Shown: piece after piece, positions 43,679 through 53,715 of the stretch | Numbering within the stretch: position 1 is the first letter of the stretch | How the letters are laid out: every line of letters begins with the position of its first letter | Origin: Acuticoccus sediminis | GTDB lineage: Bacteria > Pseudomonadota > Alphaproteobacteria > Rhizobiales > Amorphaceae | Reading direction: 5' to 3' | Assembly (NCBI RefSeq): GCF_003258595.1 | Contig: NZ_QHHQ01000007.1 | Span: forward strand, 338,540 to 402,539 | Length of the DNA stretch: 64,000 nucleotides | Notes under the pieces: generated by a model | The model's input: the letters and a program-made list of their open reading frames with translations, nothing else | What the model was told of the DNA's origin: nothing | The model's database searches: none | Translations under genes and position numbers: made by a program

Positions 43679-43942
43679 CGAACCAACTTTCTCGATGCGG
43701 TGGCCTTCGCGGGAAGGCCGGGACTGGACGGCCCCCGGCCCATCGGGGAGGGGTGTCCCGAACGGGGCGCCGGCCCGGCGCCTCGACCGGGTCCGCGTGG
43801 CGGCGGCGATCCGGCACCGGCGGTGAAAGCCCGTCGGCGCGGCAATGTAAATCCCGTCGCGGGCGGCTGCGGCGACGTTGCGCTCCGGCGTCGGGCCGGC
43901 GGTGCGGCCGCCGTCCGCGCTGTCGCTTTGCGCGCCGTCAGC

Positions 43943-44017
43943 GGGCGCGTTATCGCCGCGCGCGTCTTCACCGGGCGCGTTCTCAAGGGGCGCGTTCTCA
44001 AGGGGCGTGCTCTCGCC
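43943..44017. repeat. 15-bp minisatellite
   Basis: Five contiguous 15-bp units lie between the siderophore-binding-protein gene and the AraC gene. Units 3 and 4 are identical (GGGCGCGTTCTCAAG), and units 1, 2 and 5 differ at 3-6 positions. On the minus strand the open frame reads an E/D-N-A-P-x pentapeptide repeat. The surrounding 386-bp gap (43679-44064) has no other supported gene. Confidence 0.75.
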
Positions 44018-44064
44018 GGGCCGGGGGCCGCGGGGGCGGTTGCGACGGGGTCCGGTGCCATGGG

Positions 44065-45049
44065 TCAGGTGCGCGCGCGGCGGGCGACGTCGCTCGGCGA
44101 GACGCCGAACTGGCGCTTGAAGGCGGTGGCGAAGTTGGCCGGGCTGCGGTAGCCGGCCCGCTCGGCGGCCTCGGTGATGGAGAGGCTGCCGCCTTCCAGC
44201 GCGAGCCGCGCCTCGACGAGACGGCGCTCGCGCACGACGCCGTAGATCGACGCGCCGTGCACCGCGTGGAAGAGGCGCTGCAGGGTCGAGACGCTGGCGC
44301 CGACGGCACGGGCGACGTCCTCGAGGCGCATCCCGTCCGCCGGCTGTCCGGCGAGCAGGCGGCACGCCTCGTCGACCTTGCGCCGCTCGCGATCGGGAAC
44401 GGCGAGGCGGCATGTCGGCGAGGCTGGCGAAGGCTTCCAGCAGGAGCCCGGTCGCGCGGCTCTCCATGTAGAGCCGCTCGACGAGACCCCCGCCGGGCGG
44501 CGGGTTGAGGAGCTGGTGGGCGAGCTGGATCGCGTGCGCGGACGGCGTCCAGACCGCCTCGGCGAGGTGCGGCTCGAGGCATTCCGGCAGGTGCGGCCCG
44601 CAGCCGGGCCGCCCGGCCAGCCACTCCGGGCTGACGGTGATGTTGACCTTGCGAAGGTGCATCCCGCGGCGGGCGCGGCGCACGAACCGCTCCGGCTGGG
44701 CGCGGTGGATGAGCTGGCCGCGCGGCGTCCCGTCCGCGCCGGCACGCAGGCTGAAGAGGCGGCCGCCGAGCTCGAAGTCCACCTCGCCCTCGAGGATGAC
44801 CGAGCAGGTGAGACCGGGCCGCTGGACGAGCTCGGTGACGAGGTCGTGCAGCTCCACGGTGTCGCTGGTGTGGACGACGAGGCCGGGGCGCAGCTCGGCG
44901 AGGGTGTAGCGCCCCATGAGGGCGTTGCCGCCGAGCGCGGCGGCCGGGCGGATACGGAACTCGGATCCGACGACGACGGAGGCGTGTTCGATCCGGCGGT
45001 AGGAGACCAGATCGGTGTCGTCGGCGTCATGCGCGATGGATGCGGCCAA
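44065..45049 (-). pseudogene. AraC-family siderophore-responsive regulator, frameshifted
   Basis: The N-terminal ~210 codons (GRYTLAELRPGLVVHTSDTVELHD and so on) form a ligand domain like that of PchR/AlcR-type regulators. The C-terminal AraC helix-turn-helix pair (LEDVARAVGASVSTLQRLFH; SITEAAERAGYRSPANFATAFKRQFGVSPSD) is in another frame. The switch lies near 44400-44420, where the N-domain frame reaches LADMPPR and the HTH frame resumes RLAVPDRERRK. One inserted (or two deleted) bases explains it. A TTG start at 45049 has GGAG 7 nt upstream. If real, the regulator of the siderophore operon is inactive; otherwise it is a sequencing error. Confidence 0.75.
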
Positions 45050-45583
45050 GCAACACTCCTGTAACGACTCCAATTTTCAGTCCAGTTCAGAATTGTTTTA
45101 CTTTGACGTTTCCGGCGGATTGAGCATCGCGTCGGGCGTGATCGCAATGTGTCCCCATTTTGACCGCCACGCAAATGCGAATGGCCGCCGCGGAGGCGAC
45201 ACGCGGTGGTTGTCGCCGCAGTGGCCGTGTAGTCTGTTCTGCTATTCCGGTCGAGGTGTGGCCTGCCATGTAGCAACTGCGACAATTTCGAAGAATTAAA
45301 AGGCCAATCGAATCGTTGATATTGGGTTCCGGCTGAAGAATAACCATCTGGCGGTAGAATTCAACTTGCGCCGGTGCTCGTGCCCTGCGACGGGCGCCGG
45401 ACGGCATCAGGGAGTGTTATGGCGGCGAAGCGGAGCAACGGCCGGGTGGGCGCCATCGGCGGAATGGGTCTTCCCGTGCAGGGGAGCCGGCCGCCGGCAG
45501 GGATCCGCCGCCCCGAACGGTCCCCGGTCCCCCTTCGAGCCGCCCGCCCGCGAAATGGCCTGAGCCCCGCGGTGTCCTGAACG
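45050..45583. other. Divergent control region of the siderophore island
   Basis: About 530 bp between the AraC-type gene and the esterase gene. 45060-45360 is less GC-rich than the neighbourhood, contains a GGCGACA...TGTCGCC hairpin near 45193-45215, and probably holds promoters. I could not identify a convincing Fur, RirA or Irr box. No coding sequence is supported. Confidence 0.45.
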
Positions 45584-46627
45584 ATGCCGACCTTCGGACA
45601 CGCCATGGCGCGCCGCGCCGCGGTCGCGACCTTCCTCGCCGCCGCCGTCCTCCCCACCGGTCCGGCGTCCGCCGACCGCGCCGCACCGGCCGGCGCCCCG
45701 GGCACGACCGCAACGCCTTTCATCGAGCCTGTCACGATGCCCGTCACCATCCCGCGCGCCGAGCAGGTCGACCTCGTCTCGGACCAGTCCGGCGCGACCT
45801 ACCGCATCTACATCTGGCGTCCGGCAACGCCGCCGCCGCCCGAGGGTTACCCGGTCGTCACCGTCCTCGACGGCAACGCGGTCTTCGGCATGGCGACCGA
45901 CATCATGGGCTTCGCCGGCCTCCGGCCCCGCGCCGGCGGCATCGAGCCCGCCGTGATCGTGGGGATCGGCTACCCCATCGACCGCCCGATGGACCTCGAA
46001 CGCCGCAGCTACGACCTGACTCCCCCGGCCGCGACCATGAACCTGCCGCCGCGCCCCAACGGCCGGCCCTGGCCCGAGGTGGGCGGCGCCGACGCGTTCC
46101 TGGACTTCATCGAGGATCAGGTGAAGCCGCTGGTCGCGGCGCGCCTCCCGGTCGACCCCGCGCGGCAGGTCCTGATGGGGCACTCCTTCGGCGGCCTCTT
46201 CACGCTGCACGTCCTCCTGACGCGGCCCGGGGCGTTTTCCGCCTACCTCGCCGGCAGCCCGTCCATCTGGTTCAACGACCGCCACGTCGACGGTGAGGCG
46301 GACGCCCTCGTCGCATCGGGGCGCGGGGTGAACGCCCGTCTGTTCCTCGCGGTCGGGGGCGACGAGCAGCGTGCCGAGCCCGGCCCGGCCACCGCCGGCG
46401 GCATGGACCCGAAGGAGCGCCAGCGCTGGAAGCGGCAGAACCGCATGGTCGACAACACGCGCGAGATGGCGGCCCGGCTCAGCGCGGTCCCCGGCCTCAC
46501 CGTGGCCTTCCAGGAGTTCGCCGGGGAAGACCACGGCTCCGTGGTGCCGGCCTTCATGAGCCGCGCCCTGCGTTTCGCCCTCGGCCCGGACCCGGCCGCC
46601 CCGGAGCCCGCGACCGCGCCGAAGTGA
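45584..46627 (+). CDS. Alpha/beta-hydrolase, probable siderophore esterase
   Basis: 347 aa (ATG 45605 is an alternative). The signal peptide runs to about PASA. The esterase-D/Fes/IroE-type hydrolase is marked by YRIYIWRPATPPPPEGYPVVTVLDGNAVF, the nucleophile elbow GHSFGG, and AGSPSIWFND; a late EDHGS motif supplies the catalytic histidine. Enzymes of this group cut ferric tri-ester siderophores to release iron. The neighbouring importer supports that role. Confidence 0.82.
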   Translation: MPTFGHAMARRAAVATFLAAAVLPTGPASADRAAPAGAPGTTATPFIEPVTMPVTIPRAEQVDLVSDQSGATYRIYIWRPATPPPPEGYPVVTVLDGNAVFGMATDIMGFAGLRPRAGGIEPAVIVGIGYPIDRPMDLERRSYDLTPPAATMNLPPRPNGRPWPEVGGADAFLDFIEDQVKPLVAARLPVDPARQVLMGHSFGGLFTLHVLLTRPGAFSAYLAGSPSIWFNDRHVDGEADALVASGRGVNARLFLAVGGDEQRAEPGPATAGGMDPKERQRWKRQNRMVDNTREMAARLSAVPGLTVAFQEFAGEDHGSVVPAFMSRALRFALGPDPAAPEPATAPK

Positions 46628-46666
46628 TCAGGCCGGGCGGTCGACGGGACCGCCGCCGGCGCACCC

Positions 46667-46990
46667 ATGGAGACCCCCATGCCACACCTCAGGTCCCGCG
46701 TGGCCACCGGGAAGGCGTCACGCTACATCGCCCAGCTCTGCAAGCACTTCGCCCATAAGGTGGATGCAACGTGGGACGAGAGCGCGGGCGACGTGGACTT
46801 CGGCTTCGGCACGCTGCGCCTCGCCGCCGACACCGAGGCGCTGACCCTTCATGCGACCTCCGACACGCCGGAGGGCCTCGCCCGCGTCGAGTGGGTGGTG
46901 ACCGACCATCTGCAGCGCTTCGCCTGGCGGGAGAAGCCGACGATCGAGTGGAGCGCCGCCGCCCCCTCCGCCGCCCCTTCCGCCGACTGA
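46667..46990 (+). CDS. DUF2218 family protein
   Basis: 107 aa; the start may be MPHLRSR (46679). The DUF2218 pattern is clear: SRVATGKASRYIAQLCKHFAHKV, then GTLRLAADTEALTLHATSDTPEGLARVEWVVTDHLQRFAWRE. Genes of this family are repeatedly found next to siderophore uptake genes, as here. Molecular function unknown. Confidence 0.82.
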   Translation: METPMPHLRSRVATGKASRYIAQLCKHFAHKVDATWDESAGDVDFGFGTLRLAADTEALTLHATSDTPEGLARVEWVVTDHLQRFAWREKPTIEWSAAAPSAAPSAD

Positions 46991-47410
46991 CGCGACAATT
47001 GCGCCTCCCGCGGGGCATCTGACGGCTGCCCCGCGCCGACGGATCGCCGGCCACGCGGCGGCCAATTCAGTCCCGCCGACCGCCCGATGCTGGTCGCCGG
47101 GGGAGGGCTGCGGGGTGATCGGCCGATGCCGGCGCGGCCCCGCACCCGGGTCGCCGCGAGCGGAAGGAAGCGCAACACCTCACCGGAATGTGACCCGTAC
47201 CCCACCGGGCAGCCGTCACCATGATGTTATGTCCAAGGCTCCGGGTGTGGCTGCGGACACGCCGTCGCGGCAACGCCGTGCCGCCGAAAGTGGGCGCCGT
47301 TCAGCCGAACGTGCGACCTTCCACGGCGGACGGAGAGATCCCATCTTCCGGTATCTGACTGGTATTGGAAATAAGTCAGCGGTATTGAAGGTCTTTTCTG
47401 GCAGGAAACA
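46991..47410. other. Intergenic stretch before the Crp/Fnr gene
   Basis: About 420 bp without a supported gene. The last 70 bp are AT-richer (GGTATTGGAAATAAG and nearby) and likely hold the promoter of the Crp/Fnr-family gene. Confidence 0.45.
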
Positions 47411-48115
47411 GTGGGCGAGCCAATGGGCCATGTTGGACTGGAGGAGGCGTCTCGGCTGCTTGCCCGGAACGGGTGGCTGACCCAGACACCGGCTCCCTTT
47501 CGCGAACGCATCCTCGGCGCGTCCAGGCTGCTGCACTTCGAGCGCCGGCAGACGATCTACGACGTCGGTGATCCGCCGCGCGGCGCGTTCGGTGTCGCGA
47601 CCGGCGCCGTGAACGTCGAGATCGCCCTCAACAGCGGCGGCACCCACACCGCCTATGTCGGCACGCACGGCTTCTGGATCGGCGAGACGGCGATGGTGAA
47701 GAACAGGCCGCACGTCGTCAGCCTCGTCGCCGCGCGACCCTGCACCGTGCTGCACCTCTCCACCGAGGCGTTCGAGGAGATCGCCGCCGAGGACCCGACC
47801 GCCTGGCGCTGGATCGCGCTCCTCACCGCCCAGCTCCTGGAAAGCGCGCTCCAGTTCATCGAGGACATGATGATCCCGTCCTCGCGCGAGCGCGTCGTGG
47901 CGATCCTGCTCAGCCTCAGCGGCTGCCGCGACCTCGCCACCGACAACGACCTGCGCGCCATCGACCTGACGCACGAGGAGGTCGGCCGCCTCACAAACCT
48001 CTCGCGCTCGCGCCTCGCCACCATCCTGCGCGACCTGCGCGACGACGGCCTCATCGACTGTTCCTACCGCACCATCCGCATTCTCGAGCCGAGCCGACTG
48101 CGCGAGTGCCTCTGA
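47411..48115 (+). CDS. Crp/Fnr-family transcriptional regulator
   Basis: 234 aa from GTG (ATG at 47423 also possible). The cyclic-nucleotide-binding-like beta-roll (FERRQTIYDVGDPPRGAFGVATGAVNV) lacks the cAMP-binding RSA motif, and there is no N-terminal cysteine cluster for an iron-sulfur centre. The C-terminal helix-turn-helix is LTHEEVGRLTNLSRSRLATILRDLRDDGLI. The signal sensed is therefore unknown. Confidence 0.85.
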   Translation: MGEPMGHVGLEEASRLLARNGWLTQTPAPFRERILGASRLLHFERRQTIYDVGDPPRGAFGVATGAVNVEIALNSGGTHTAYVGTHGFWIGETAMVKNRPHVVSLVAARPCTVLHLSTEAFEEIAAEDPTAWRWIALLTAQLLESALQFIEDMMIPSSRERVVAILLSLSGCRDLATDNDLRAIDLTHEEVGRLTNLSRSRLATILRDLRDDGLIDCSYRTIRILEPSRLRECL

Positions 48116-48286
48116 GCCGGCGGGGCGGGGTGGCGACGGCCTGATCCGGGGCGCCCGGTCCGGGCCAGACCCTCCGCACGGCCAGCAAGGCACGGGCAAG
48201 ACTCATGCGGCAGAAGCAGCGAGGCTCGACAGCTCCCTGCGACGGGAGCGCGTGACGGGCCGATGCCAGTGTCAGGAGGATGCCCG

Positions 48287-50308
48287 TTGATTTCCCGTTT
48301 GCCGGTCTGGGTCAAGCTGACCTCGCTCAACGTCCTCATCACGCTGGCGCTCGCCACCGCCCTGGTGATCTTCGCGGTCCAGACGATGGAGACCAGCGTC
48401 AGCGCCCGTCTCCTGCAGAGCCAGGGCCAGAACCTGCGCCTCGCCGCTCACGAGCTGGAATTCTTCACCGACGGCGTGCGGGTCGAGATGGACGGCGGCG
48501 GCAACGTCACGCGCCTCGCCCTGTCCGCCTGGCCGGCCTTCGCCACCGCCGACACGCCGGACCACACGTTCATCGACCGCGTCGGTGCCATCACCGGCGA
48601 AACGGCGACGATCTTCGCCTACGACCCAGCCCGGAACGACTTCGTCCGCCGTACGACCAACATCATCAAGGACGACGGCAACCGCGCCGTGGGCACGGTG
48701 CTCGGCGCGGCGAGCGCGGCGATGGCGCCGATCATGGCGGGCCAGCCCTTCCTCGGCAAGGCGGTCATCCTCGGCAAGTCGTACCGCACGCTCTACCAGC
48801 CGATCTTCGCGTCCGACCCGTCGATCCCGCAGACGCCGCAGGGCGTCGCCGGCATCCTCTATGTCGGCGTGCGCGACGCGGTGCTGGTCGGCGAGATCTC
48901 CTCCTTCGCCCGACACCTCGGGCTCATCGCGGTCGCCATCACGATCCTCGGCGTGGTGCTCTCCGCCTTCTTCGGCTGGAACCAGCTGCGGCCGCTGCGC
49001 CGGGCCGCCGACGACATGACCGCCATCGCCCGGGGCGACCACGTCTCGCTGCACAGGACCCGCCGCGACGAGCTCGGCGCCATGCAGGGCGCGCTCATCG
49101 ACCTCGCCGCCGTCGCCGAGAGCGCGGCCCAGCGCGCGCAGATCATCGAGCAGCTCGACCAGCCGGTGATCACCACCGGCTCCGACCGCGAGCTCACGAT
49201 CACCTACGCCAACGCCTCCGCCCGCGACCTCCTCGCCCAGCTTTCCCGCAAGGCCGCGGCATTGCCGGCCGACCCCCTCGGCAAGCCGCTCGGCAGCGTC
49301 TACCCGAACCGCACCGCGCTCGACGTCGACGCCCTGAGCCGCGGCAACGCCCCGAAGCCGCACACCGCCCGCTTCGAGGACGAGGTCTGCGTCTTCCGCG
49401 TCGGCGCGCTGAAGGACCGCGGCTCCGCCTTCGCCGGCGCCTACCTCACGATCGAGGTGACGACCCAGCGCGAGCGCACCGCGACCCAGGTCGAGACCGA
49501 CGTCGCCGGCCTCATGGGCACCGTGCGCAGTGCGCTCGACGTCCTCAAGGAACGGACCGGCGCGCTGGAGACGGCCGCCGCCTCGGGCACCAAGGACTCC
49601 GGCGAGGCCGCGAACGTCGCCAGCGACGCCGCCGACGCCATCCAGACCGTCGCCGCCGCGGTGGAGGAGCTCAACAACTCCTTCTCCGAGGTGGCCCAGC
49701 GCATCGCCAGGAACGCGGAGCTGGCGAGCGATGCCGCGACGACCACCCGTGGCGCCGCCGAGACGGCCGCGGCCCTCGAAGTCGCCGGCAAGCGCATCAC
49801 CGAAGCCGTCGGCCTGATCGCCGCGATCGCCGAACAGACCAACCTCCTGGCCCTGAACGCGACGATCGAGGCCTCGCGTGCGGGGGAGGCGGGGCTCGGT
49901 TTCGCCGTCGTGGCGAGCGAGGTGAAGTCCCTCGCCGAGAGGTCGGCCAACGCCACCAACGAGATCTCCGGCGAGGTCGAGCGCTTCAACGTGGCCGGCC
50001 GGACCCTCATCGAGGCGATGGAGCACGTGCAGGATGCGATCCGCAACGTCGACGAGGTCTCGACCGCCGTCGCCGCCGCGGTCAACCAGCAGCAGGCGAC
50101 CACGAAGGACATCGCCCACACGATCCTCGACGTCGCCAGCTCCGCGAGCCGCGTCCGCTCCCTGTCGCAGGCCGTCAACCAGGTCTCCGAACGCACCAGC
50201 GAGGCCGTCGGCGAGGTCAGCCGCGCCACCAGCCAGCTCGACGAGACCGGCCGCGAGCTGGCGAGCCGCGCCACCAACTTCCTCACGTCCATCCGTCAGG
50301 CCGCCTGA
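48287..50308 (+). CDS. Methyl-accepting chemotaxis protein
   Basis: 673 aa from a TTG start with AGGAGGA 6 nt upstream; a frame-extending ATG at 48263 lies before that site. A first membrane span (~11-31) and a second (~205-227) flank a periplasmic Cache-like sensor ([31 protein letters not shown]). A HAMP segment ([18 protein letters not shown]) and a PAS-like stretch follow. The signalling tip is [38 protein letters not shown]. It signals to CheA/CheW; no che genes are in the window. Confidence 0.92.
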   Translation: MISRLPVWVKLTSLNVLITLALATALVIFAVQTMETSVSARLLQSQGQNLRLAAHELEFFTDGVRVEMDGGGNVTRLALSAWPAFATADTPDHTFIDRVGAITGETATIFAYDPARNDFVRRTTNIIKDDGNRAVGTVLGAASAAMAPIMAGQPFLGKAVILGKSYRTLYQPIFASDPSIPQTPQGVAGILYVGVRDAVLVGEISSFARHLGLIAVAITILGVVLSAFFGWNQLRPLRRAADDMTAIARGDHVSLHRTRRDELGAMQGALIDLAAVAESAAQRAQIIEQLDQPVITTGSDRELTITYANASARDLLAQLSRKAAALPADPLGKPLGSVYPNRTALDVDALSRGNAPKPHTARFEDEVCVFRVGALKDRGSAFAGAYLTIEVTTQRERTATQVETDVAGLMGTVRSALDVLKERTGALETAAASGTKDSGEAANVASDAADAIQTVAAAVEELNNSFSEVAQRIARNAELASDAATTTRGAAETAAALEVAGKRITEAVGLIAAIAEQTNLLALNATIEASRAGEAGLGFAVVASEVKSLAERSANATNEISGEVERFNVAGRTLIEAMEHVQDAIRNVDEVSTAVAAAVNQQQATTKDIAHTILDVASSASRVRSLSQAVNQVSERTSEAVGEVSRATSQLDETGRELASRATNFLTSIRQAA

Positions 50309-50386
50309 CCACCGTTACGCACCCCTCGTCTTGCCGGACCAGCCGGAGGCGCCATTGCGACCTCCGGCGAGCCGGTTGCACCGCAT

Positions 50387-50573
50387 GGGCTCGAGCTTCA
50401 CCAGGGAACAGGGGCGGGGCGCCTGTTCCCTGGACCCAGCCGTCGCTGAAGAAGCCCGGAGCCGGACGGCGGCCGCGTCAAGGGTTCGCTTCGCCCGGCT
50501 GCGCCGGCCCTTGACCCGGCCGCCGTCCGTCTCTTCATCGGGCTTCAGCGACGGCTGGCTCCAGGGAACAGGC
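50387..50573. repeat. Modular intergenic palindrome, copy B
   Basis: It begins GGGCTCGAGCTTCACCAGGGAACAGG and is bracketed by two identical CCAGGGAACAGG motifs (50401-50412 and 50562-50573). A 12-bp stem, CCAGGGAACAGG/CCTGTTCCCTGG, opens the unit. The outer stem pairs 50430-50458 with 50540-50565 (one mismatch, 3-nt bulge), and the inner ~20-bp stem pairs 50464-50484 with 50508-50529. Compared with copy A, CCTGCC/GGCAGG has become CCAGCC/GGCTGG, keeping the pairing. Confidence 0.78.
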
Positions 50574-50701
50574 TGAGGCACCGCCCTGCCTCTGGCTCCG
50601 TCCGGGGGCACCGCCCCGCATGCGGTCCGACATCCATTCGAGAGGGATTGGGGGGGTACGGACTGATTCGGGGCACTCCTCGACGGCGACCGGGACGACG
50701 G

Positions 50702-53377
50702 TCAGGCGGCGGTGTCTTCGTCCGTTTCCGGTATCGCAGACCCTCCCGTCAGGCCGCGGGGGCCCCGGGAGATGATCAGCGTCGCGTCGAGCATCACCCG
50801 CGCGATGGAGCGGCTGTCGGTGCAGGCGAGGTAGCGCGGCCGCCAGTCGGGTCTGAATTTCGCCTTGAACTCCCTGAGCCCGCTGAAATTGTAGAACGCA
50901 CCGCCGCGGCGGTAGACCGTCGCCCCGACCCGGCTCCACGTCGGCGCCAGCCGGTGATCCGCAAGCCCCGACAGGGGCGCCATGCCGAGGCTGAGCCGCG
51001 CCACGCCCCGCGTCTTCAGCGCGTCGATCAGCGCCACGAACAGGAAGTCCATCGTCCCTCCGGGCAACGCGTCGCCGTACCGCATCAGGTCGATGGCCAT
51101 CTCCCCGCCGCCCGCCGAGGACCAGAGCGTCGCGAAGGCGACCGGGCGGCCGTCCCACCGGACCAGCGCATGGTCGAAGCGGGCGAGATAGGCCGCGTCC
51201 CAGAAGCCGAGCGAAAATCCCTTCTCGCGGCCGCTCTGCCGGGCCACCCACGCGTCGGACACCGGCTTCAGCGCCGGCAGGAGAGGGGGGACGGCGGCGG
51301 CCGGGACGATCTCGAACGTCAGGCCCGCCCGCCCGGCGCGCGACAGCATCTGCCGGTAGCGCGTTGCCCGCGCGCCCTCGAGGGAGAAGCCGTCGAGGTC
51401 GACCACCGCCTCCTCGCCGAGCTTGGCGAAGGAGAAGCCCGCCTCGACGTAGAGTGGCAGCGAGGCCGCGTTGACCTGGTAGAACGCCGGCGCGCCGCCG
51501 GCCCGGTGCGCGAGCTCGCGGAACCGCCAGACGAGGTCGATCGCGGCCTCGCGCGTCGGCGCCACAGGGTCGCCCATCGCCAGGAACGTCCGCCCCTGGA
51601 CCTGGTACATGATGAAGCCGCCGCCGGCGCCGGACAGCACCCGCTTGTCGCCCAGCAAGGCGAGGTTCGCGAAGGGGTCGGGAGACGCCGCCACCGCCTC
51701 GGCGATGCGCGTCCCGTCGGGCATCTCGGCGGCGCGTGCGACGGGATGATGGATCGCCCGCCACAGGACGAAGAGGCCGAGCGCGACCGACGCCCCGACG
51801 CTCGCCCTGAGGAAGCGCGGCGCGTCGGAGTGGAACGCGAAGTCCCACCAGTGGACGCGGTACCAGTCGTGGTCGCCCTGCAAGGCGATGCCGACCGCGA
51901 CGGAGAGGGCGATGGCGCCCGCGACGCCGGCGACCCGGCGCGGCGTCACCGTCTGAAGCGGCCGCCCGCCACGGTCGAACGCGCCGCGCGCCAGGACGAG
52001 GAGGCCGATCAAGGTCAGCGAGGCCGCCGCCTCCTCGTAGTCGAAGCCGCGCGCCAGCGTGAAGACGGCCGCCGCCGAGAGCAGTACCAGCGCGGCGGTC
52101 CACGACGCGCGCATCCGCCGTCTGAGCCCCGACGCGACGATGAGGAGGGCCGCGCCCGCGACGCTCGCCACGACATGCGACGCCTCGACCAGCGCGAGTG
52201 GCAGGAGCCGCTCCAGCCCGCTCATCCGCCAGCCCTCGCTGGGGAGCGCGCCCGACATCAGCAGCAGGATGCCCAGCGCGAACACCGCCGCCGAGAGGAC
52301 GATCGGCGCAAGCGGCGCGAACGCCGGCAGGACGAGGTGCGGCAGCACGCTCAGCCGGTGGCGCTGCGGCGCGAGCTCGGCCGCGGCGAACCCGAGCGCC
52401 CCCAGCGCGAACGGGCCGACATAGTAGACGAGGCGGAACACGAGCAGCGACGCGAGCAGCGCCGACGGCTCCCCCGGAACCGAGATGAGGATCACCGCCT
52501 CGAAAGCGCCGACACCGCCCGGCGCATGGCTGACGACACCCGCGACCGTCGCCATCGCGAAGATCGGCAGGAAGGCGAGGAACGGCATGTCCGCACCGGC
52601 CGGAAGCACGCACCATAGGCCGAGCGCCGCAAGCCCCGTGTCCGCGATCCCGAGGAGGATCACGGCGAGCCCCGTCCCCGCGCCCGGCAGCGTGACGGAC
52701 CTTGCGCCGGCACGGAGCGTCCGCCCGCCGAGCGCGAGCCACGCCGCGAGGGTCATCGTGACGGCAAGGCCGATGGCAATGCCGGCCGGCGCCGGCAGTC
52801 CGAGGACCGGGCGCAGCACGGACGGCGCGGCGAGCAGGCTGACGCCGGCGAGGGCGGCGATACCGAGCCAGAAGAACGCCGTCCCGAACAGCGTCACGGC
52901 GAGCGTCTCGCTCGCCGAAAGGCCCGCGCGGCCGTACCGGCGCAGGCGCACCGCGCCCCCGGTCACGACGCCGAAGCCCAGCACGAACGTGAACGACCAG
53001 CTGATGAAGCCCGTGAACGCGGCGAGGCGCGGGGCGACGACGGCGCCGGCACCCGCCTGACGCACGGCAAGCCACTCGAACCCCATCAACGCCGCGTAGG
53101 ACCCCGCCGTCGCGGCGACCCCGGCGAGGAGGTCGGCGAGACGTGTCGCCCGCACCGCTGTGGCGACGTCCTTCGCGGCGACGCCCTCCAGCATGTCGAC
53201 GAGCAACACCGTGACGGCACAGGCGAGGAGAAGCGCGGCGACGGCGGCCAGCCGTCTCGGGTGGACGAGCCGGCGCAGGCGGACGAGCGTCCGCGCGTAC
53301 GGCGGGACGCGGCGGAGGGCCGGACGGTTCGGACACTCGGTCTCGCCGTCGGCGGGAGGGGCGGCAGGGTATCGCAT
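50702..53377 (-). CDS. mprF: Phosphatidylglycerol lysyltransferase/flippase (MprF)
   Basis: 891 aa. The N-terminal half has about 14 membrane spans with the flippase (UPF0104/LPG_synthase_TM) block GVVSHAPGGVGAFEAVILISVPG. The C-terminal cytosolic half is the DUF2156 aminoacyl transferase with GDKRVLSGAGGGFIMYQVQGRTFLAMGDPVA and YRRGGAFYNFSGLREFKAKFRPDWRPRYLA. It transfers lysine (or alanine) from tRNA to phosphatidylglycerol and flips the product outward, lowering surface charge and sensitivity to cationic peptides. Confidence 0.94.
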   Translation of the reverse strand: MRYPAAPPADGETECPNRPALRRVPPYARTLVRLRRLVHPRRLAAVAALLLACAVTVLLVDMLEGVAAKDVATAVRATRLADLLAGVAATAGSYAALMGFEWLAVRQAGAGAVVAPRLAAFTGFISWSFTFVLGFGVVTGGAVRLRRYGRAGLSASETLAVTLFGTAFFWLGIAALAGVSLLAAPSVLRPVLGLPAPAGIAIGLAVTMTLAAWLALGGRTLRAGARSVTLPGAGTGLAVILLGIADTGLAALGLWCVLPAGADMPFLAFLPIFAMATVAGVVSHAPGGVGAFEAVILISVPGEPSALLASLLVFRLVYYVGPFALGALGFAAAELAPQRHRLSVLPHLVLPAFAPLAPIVLSAAVFALGILLLMSGALPSEGWRMSGLERLLPLALVEASHVVASVAGAALLIVASGLRRRMRASWTAALVLLSAAAVFTLARGFDYEEAAASLTLIGLLVLARGAFDRGGRPLQTVTPRRVAGVAGAIALSVAVGIALQGDHDWYRVHWWDFAFHSDAPRFLRASVGASVALGLFVLWRAIHHPVARAAEMPDGTRIAEAVAASPDPFANLALLGDKRVLSGAGGGFIMYQVQGRTFLAMGDPVAPTREAAIDLVWRFRELAHRAGGAPAFYQVNAASLPLYVEAGFSFAKLGEEAVVDLDGFSLEGARATRYRQMLSRAGRAGLTFEIVPAAAVPPLLPALKPVSDAWVARQSGREKGFSLGFWDAAYLARFDHALVRWDGRPVAFATLWSSAGGGEMAIDLMRYGDALPGGTMDFLFVALIDALKTRGVARLSLGMAPLSGLADHRLAPTWSRVGATVYRRGGAFYNFSGLREFKAKFRPDWRPRYLACTDSRSIARVMLDATLIISRGPRGLTGGSAIPETDEDTAA

Positions 53378-53715
53378 CGCCGCCGTGCTAAGCGATGCGG
53401 CTGGTCCCGCCGTGTCGGGGCATCGCGTCGAGCCCGTCGCCGCAGCCTCGGGCGGCGAGGGGCCATTCCGCCTCGCCGTGGTGCGGCCACGCGAACGCGG
53501 CGGTCGGTGGCCGGGAAGTTCGGGCTATCTCAACGCGATGAAGCGAATGCGGGATACGGCGGCCGGCGAGCCACAGTGCGGACGTCGGCGCCCGCTCGCT
53601 AGGACGGCCGCTGCTTCGGCATACGAGATATGGCCCGGGCGTTCCGGTGCGCTGGCGCCGTTGGGGCGGCGCCGGCCACCCGCGCGGCACCGCACCGCGC
53701 GCGCGGAGGGGGGCG
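53378..53715. other. Gap between mprF and the acyl-CoA dehydrogenase gene
   Basis: About 340 bp upstream of mprF (its promoter region) and downstream of the dehydrogenase. I see no supported gene or notable repeat in it. Confidence 0.45.

Noticed and set aside
42770..45073. A 767-codon open frame on the minus strand spanning the AraC N-domain, the minisatellite and the siderophore-binding protein.
   Set aside because: The binding protein has its own start and signal peptide at 43678 and the AraC DNA-binding domain is in another frame; the open run reflects high GC and the frameshift rather than one protein.
45050..45583. A Fur, RirA or Irr iron box in the siderophore control region.
   Set aside because: AT-rich stretches are present but nothing close to a consensus site was found by eye.
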